NCBI GenBank assembly: GCA_028564705.1 | Contig: JAPXFQ010000075.1 | Coordinates: forward strand, 1,240,001-1,304,000 | Direction: 5' to 3' | DNA from: Apricaphanius iberus | Lineage: Eukaryota; Chordata; Actinopteri; Cyprinodontiformes; Aphaniidae | DNA length: 64,000 nucleotides | Shown here: positions 59,042-64,000 of the stretch, one piece after another | Layout: every line of letters begins with the position of its first letter | Position numbering within the stretch: the stretch's first letter is position 1 | Notes under the pieces: generated by a model | Databases searched by the model: none | Told to the model about the DNA's origin: nothing | Seen by the model: the letters and a program-made list of their open reading frames with translations, nothing else | Position numbers and translations under genes: made by a program

Positions 59042-60830
59042 TGGTTGTCAGTAAAGTAATTTATTTCAATGACAAAATTTGGGGCCATATCTATAACGAC
59101 AAAGTACATCAAATAGATAAGGACATTTACCTCTGTCAAATGTTTTTTCTGTGTCCAACGATAGAATGCAGGTGTCTTTTTAACCCTTTTTCTTCATGTA
59201 TGCATTTCAATACTCGGATATTAAAAAAAAACGGCCTAGTTCTGATTAATCCATTTTTATCATTGTTAATTATCACTGGCAGATGTTTTTCGAATGTTAA
59301 TGCCAAAACTTTGGCCAACATTTTAGCATCTGTATGGAGCAAGGAAATTGTCCTATATGACTCACATTTTGGGTTTATCTGGCTTGGGTATTTGTGTAAT
59401 CAACGCTTTTCTTAGGGAAAGAGGAAGGTTTTTGTTTTCCATTGACAGACATATTCAGGTGGGGGTTGTAAATAAAAATTTCTTTAAGGGCTTTGAATAT
59501 ATCAATAGGTAAACTGTCTAGTCCAGGAGTTTTTACATGGTTCATGATGGATATGGCTTCCAGCACTTCTTCGACAGACAGTGAGGAATCTAGGTGTTCT
59601 CTGGCTTCATCCGAGGGTTTACGGATTTCATTATATTCTAAAAAAGCAGTCTGGTGCATAGTATCCCCGGTGACCTCTGAACTGTATAAATGATTGAAAA
59701 AAATTAGCAAACCTTCGATTAATTTTCATCAGATATGCAGATAAAATTCCTAAATCAGTTTGAATATTATTGATGGCCTTGCTAGCCTGCAGTTTCTTGA
59801 TTTCCCAAGCTAGAAGTTTACCAGTTTTTCCCTTGTTCATAAAATGTTTGTTTTGGGCCGATTAAGCTATTTTCTGCTTTTGACAGTGAAAGTTTATTGT
59901 ATTGTGCTCGCAGGAAGAGTAGTTCTTGCTAGTAATGTTCTACATCTTGCTTGTTTTGTCTTCAATTTTTTTTTCAGAGTTTTAATCCTGTACTCAAGTG
60001 CTTTTAGTTTTGAATTGTCTTTGTTGGTGATTGAGCTTGTATAGCAAATAATTTGTCCTCTTGTTTAGCCCTCAAAGGCTTCCTATCTACCTATATCTAC
60101 CTATATTCCTATTGTTTGATGTGTATTTATATTAAAATACTCATCACTAGAGTCACAGACGAATGCCATGAATTTTCACATCATGTAGCCCATTTGGATG
60201 CAGTCTCCATCTACCTTTAAAGAGTTAATGCATGTGTTATGTCAGTTTAACTGGCCCATGATCTGAAAAACAATGGATTCATAGGTAATGTAATCTATCT
60301 GTGAGAATAAACTGTTTGAAAACAAGAATTAATCCATGTGTAAGTATGACTTAGTTGATAACAAGAAGCAAGAAAATTCAGATTTATTTGGGTATTTATT
60401 TCTCCATGGGTCACACAAGTCTAACTCTAAGATAAAATTAATTATAGACCTTCTCCACTCTGTGTGAGTGGTATCCATACCCTTAAGCCGATCGAGATGT
60501 ACTGACAGAGTTGTGTTAAAGTCTCCTCCAATGAGACAGTAGCCTGGGAACTGACACACAAGTAGAAATATGTCTTCAAAAATTATTGGGTTTTCAGCAT
60601 TTGGTCTATAAAGATTTACAAGATGTATTGTCACATCACCAATGGAACCATTAAGAATTAAGTACATAAATTCTTTATCAGGTTTAAACTGTAACACTTT
60701 AAACGGAATGGATTTAAGAATTAGTGGTAGAACTCCTCTGGTGTTCCTGTATGCATTTTGTTCCTATTTGAATGTTACATCTCAGAAAAAGAAAAAAAAG
60801 TTTTCAGTTTCCAAAGTTGCATGAAAATCG
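59042..60830 (-). pseudogene. L1 retrotransposon (outer), endonuclease and N-terminal reverse-transcriptase part
   Basis: Minus-strand frames from 60700 give the APE-type endonuclease end (VNLYRPNAENP, CLIGGDFNTTL with GGDFN, LDRLKG, FSCFLLSTKSY). 59710-59375 gives the pre-RT block (AREHLDSSLSVEEVLEAIS, KTPGLDSLPIDIFKALKE). 59342-59042 gives early RT (AKMLAKVLALTFEKHLPVII, then YGPKFCH-NKLLY-QPL with stops). It continues at 51488 downward after the insertions. The 5' end of the element is missing, so it was itself truncated at insertion. Confidence 0.88.
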
Positions 60831-60834
60831 GAAC

Positions 60835-61375
60835 CAGGAGCAATGAAAGAAGGTCATGTGGTCATTGAGTCCAGATTTACCATCTTCCAAAGTCATGGTT
60901 GCATCAGGGTAAGAAGAGTAGCAGATGAAGTGATCCCTACTTTACAAGCATGTAGGGTAGTGCTATGATCTGGTGTTGCTGCAGTTGGCCAGGTACAGGT
61001 TCAGCATCATTATGAGCAGAAACAATGAGGTCATTTGACTACTGGAATATACTGAATGACCAGGTTATTCCCTCAATGGAGTTTGGTTCCCTGATGGCAC
61101 TTTCCAGGATGACAATGTCAGGATTCATGGGCTCAAATTGTTAAGGGGTGTTTCAGGGAGCATGAGACATTGTTTTTACACATGGATTGGCCCCCACAGT
61201 CCACGTGTGAAATGTGTTGGAGAACGCTTGGCTCACTGGTCAGACTCTGCTAACAACATTAACGGAATCTTTGTGAAAAACGAATGCAATAGTGAGTGAT
61301 AATACACAATGAGGCATTGCAGGGGCTTATCGAAATTTGTGTAGTAATCAAAGCTATAGTTGGTCTTTTTTTATG
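60835..61375 (+). pseudogene. Decayed Tc1-like transposase, C-terminal part
   Basis: Broken frames read HGCIRVRRVADEV, YDLVLLQLARYRFSI-like text, then FQDDNVRIHGL (third-quarter block of Tc1-like transposases), GSMRH..YTWIGP (counterpart of EHETSFSHMDWPPQSPD) and VGERLAHWSDSANNI. The end has ATTGCAGGGGCTTATCG and GTAATCAAAGCTATAGTTGG, the typical segment for LQKLIE and VIKAKGG. Deletions and shifts remove function. It belongs to a subfamily different from that at 31000-32443. Confidence 0.7.
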
Positions 61376-61589
61376 TACACATAGCTACTTCACAATAGGA
61401 GCATTCTTTCCTAATGTTTACGTTGATGACTAGAGACTTTTATCTGCTGAGTTTTTACTTATTGGAAAATGGTAAATTGTGACATTGGATTACTAAGTCT
61501 AGATTACATTTGATATATGTGATGTTTTACACAGCTGCTGATATCCAAATATTACGTTTATTTATATATTTTGGTTATTTCTACCTCCG

Positions 61590-61735
61590 CGATGGACTGG
61601 CGACCTGTCCAAGGTGTACGCCGCCTCTCGCCCATTGACAGCTGGAGATAGGCACCACCACCCCCACCCCACCCCACCCCGCGACCCCTTGAGGATTAAG
61701 CGGTTCAGAAAATGGATGGATGGATGGATGGATGG
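61590..61735 (+). repeat. RTE/Rex3-type repeat tail, copy 3, with (GGAT)n
   Basis: GCGATGGACTGGCGACCTGT, GACAGCTGGAGATAGGCACC and AAGCGGTTCAGAAAATGGAT match the 3' third of 11938-12265. It ends in six or so GATG units (61712-61735), the tail type of RTE/Rex3 retrotransposons. Confidence 0.7.
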
Positions 61736-62109
61736 GTTATTTCTACCTTAGTTGCATTTGTTGTTATTTTTCATGTGAGACCACATATACATTTATCTCC
61801 CTTCTCACATTTATCTCAACCAAACCTGTATCAGCAGCTGTGTGTAAATAATAAAGAACGGAAGAAATATAACGTCCTTTTCTCCAACCCACATCTTCTC
61901 ATACTCTGAATGGCTTTAAGTGGAGCTCTAGCAGGTAATCCCAGTGTGAACAGAGTGATCCCACCCTGAAGCAGTACCTCAATTGACAGCTCAGTGTTAC
62001 GTCCCCTACAGTAGCAGTCTGTGTTGCAGCAAAACTTTTGAAGCCTCTGACTGAAATCACACTGTCGTAGGATAGTCCCATTGAGAAGACGCTCAGGGTT
62101 GTCCTAAAC

Positions 62110-62362
62110 TGAAAAGTGAAAGTTAGCTTTATACACAGAAAATGTTAGCCAGTGTGAACGTGATTTTGGAGTTCAAAACAAAAATTATGTTAATATCTCC
62201 TTTATTTCATAAAAAAAGAGTAGTGGCATCTGGATTTGTCCTGTATTTACACCGCAAATTTTCTCTTTTTTGAAGTAATATTTGGGAATGTTGATTTGTC
62301 ATGATTAATTCACAGTTACCCTGTGATTGATTAGATAAAAATTGTTATCGTTTGACAGCCCT
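62110..62362. mobile_element. hAT-type terminal fragment
   Basis: The right edge reads TTATCGTTTGACAGCCCTAA, the inverse of the common fish hAT start TTAGGGCTGTCAAACGAT, preceded by ATGATTAATTCACAG. No left end was found. Confidence 0.5.
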
Positions 62363-64000
62363 AATATCAAGCTGTCATAGTCATAGCCCCCCCTGGAGAA
62401 AATTGCATCAGCCGCCACTGGTGGAGACATGAGAATGGACAGAGATCGTACAAAGTTTAGCTCCATTAATATCATAAACAAATGTATAATCTCTTTCTCA
62501 AATTGAGGTGGAGTGTGTAATTTTCCTGTGGTAACAACAGGATCCCAGCTAGAGACTTGAGGAAAGAGAACAAACTGATAAAGAGGGATATCTGTGTGCT
62601 GGGAGGCACTGTGTAGTCCCTAGAGATGAGAGCAGAAAGAGGAATGTTGGCAAGCTGTTCAGCATAACGAATAGTACCGTACACCATCTGCACTATATAT
62701 TGATGAACCAAGGGAGTAACTTTAGTTTGGAGAGTATTCCCAGCTCTGCCGCAGTACGATCAGTTGCATGAGGTAGGCAGACTTTTTTTTCAACTCAGTT
62801 ATAAATTCTGTCAAAACTGACTCAAACGATTTTACAGGAGTCATGCCACGGGGATGTAATCAGCACGTTTAGGGATGCAAGATGCAAATCACAAACTTCG
62901 TCACCCACAGCCAATGGGGGGGACCTTACTGTGTTCCTCTTTTGATTGGGGGGAGGGGATGGGGTTGCTCCTCATTTCATCATCCTACCCCCAATCCTGC
63001 TGTGGGTTCCATTTCCCATTTACTCACTAGACTGTAAAATATGAGCTGCATGCATGCATAGATCACACTACAATGAGGCGTAGCCAATATTCCCTTTCAG
63101 AAACTGATAAATGCTCCTCCTACAAAGAGGTTTATTTTTTTCTGTGTTTTTTTTTTTTTTTCCTGCACTCCTCTACATTCATCAAATCAGAAAATGGAAG
63201 AAAGAGCTGTGGCATAATTTTCCTGCAGGCAAGAAAGTTCAGCTGGAAATGGGGTCTGAGAACTTTCCTTTTAGAAGGAACACGATATCTGGGGTTAGAC
63301 AATCAACAACGATATCATCCCAGCAGCCAGCGTGCCATTTTAAACCATCAGCGCCGTGCTCGGCTGTGTGCGCACATGTGGGTTCATGTGAATAGCAGAG
63401 GCGATGCATCTTCAGACTCAATTTGTTTATTGGCCTCTCCCTCGAGCTGAAGCTCAAATGAGCTGTGAGCTTGCCTGTTTGTTTGTCTGTGAGTGCGTTG
63501 TTCTGTGTTTAATCGTGTGTGTGATCGTGCACTCGCAGGCAGCATCCCTGACAAACTGGGGGGGTTGTCCCCTCAGGAACTCACAGGGATACAGCTTAGG
63601 TGTGTGTTTTTTAGACTACACACACCCCTTTTAAAGTAAATCTTTAGACAACTGACGGTTGAGCTGGTGTGTGCTTCAAAGTCTACAAGCCTAGAAATAT
63701 TGATCCACAACAGGCATATTTTGACACAGACACCAAAAATTTGCTGCAGTGTTTTTGGACCACCAGAGACATCATGAGGTTGTGTCTTTACTTGCTTCCT
63801 TTATACAAGAAATCGGCAACCTTTCCAGTTAAAACGTTTTTTTTTATATACAAAACAAAAAGCTTTTCAAGTCTTTACTGTATGAGTTGTTTATGTTTTA
63901 AATTGTTTATGCGTTATGTAGGTTACAGAGCTTATCATGCACAGAAACAGAACTGTTGAAAGTTACTAATGATACGCTCATGCTTTCTCTCGCACACTTT
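62363..64000. other. Stretch without a recognised gene
   Basis: Mixed-composition sequence with a T run near 63140. Frames at 63073-63450, 63404-63634 and 63669-63959 show no domain or splice context that I trust. A piece at 62388-62420 (GCCCCCCCTGGAGAAAATTG) looks like the end of a dispersed element. Confidence 0.5.

Noticed and set aside
1..64000. tRNA or rRNA genes, CRISPR arrays, bacterial operons
   Set aside because: None seen; the only tRNA-like signal is the SINE-type head near 12843, which lacks a cloverleaf.

Overview
The window is a piece of a teleost fish genome. It is AT-rich, mostly non-coding and dense in fish-type transposable elements (L1, L2/Rex1-like and RTE-like LINEs, a Penelope-like element, Tc1-, hAT- and piggyBac-type DNA transposons). 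The species cannot be told from the sequence. Only one host gene is clear: the 3' end of a neurexin-2 gene (nrxn2, plus strand; a or b paralogue unresolved).

The left half (1 to about 35.4 kb) is nrxn2. Three exons are visible: 1925-2247 (end of the last LNS domain and start of the Thr-rich stalk), 18031-18109 (acidic Cys-containing segment just before splice site 5) and 33226-34112 (long stalk, transmembrane helix and cytoplasmic tail, ending in KEYYV and a stop). Phases match at every junction (0 then 1). The large introns carry remnants of Tc1-like, hAT-like, THAP-containing, LINE and Gypsy elements. A second in-frame acceptor inside the last exon fits the known neurexin-2 splice site 5, which would remove 196 codons of the stalk. 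The alpha/beta promoters and the splice site 4 exon are not in the window.

The right half (35.4-64 kb) shows no confident host gene. It holds a hAT-like element with an 8-bp target duplication (36.3-37.4 kb), a TTAA-flanked inverted-repeat element (38.0-38.6 kb), a second THAP-containing inverted-repeat element (43.4-44.3 kb), a decayed L2/Rex1-like LINE (47.5-49.6 kb) and a striking nested block at about 50.1-60.8 kb. The order of events in that block can be read directly. An L1 on the minus strand was hit by a 5'-truncated L1 on the plus strand, leaving a 17-bp target duplication. The plus L1 then took up an L2-type tail and a Penelope-like element with an internally inverted half. A piggyBac transposon jumped into the TTAA inside the right copy of the 17-bp duplication. 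The piggyBac has long terminal inverted repeats (about 370 bp) and an intact two-exon, 538-codon transposase frame, but the second catalytic aspartate is replaced by valine.

No tRNA or rRNA gene, CRISPR array or bacterial-type feature was seen. Element boundaries are read by eye, and decayed repeats carry uncertainties of tens of bases.
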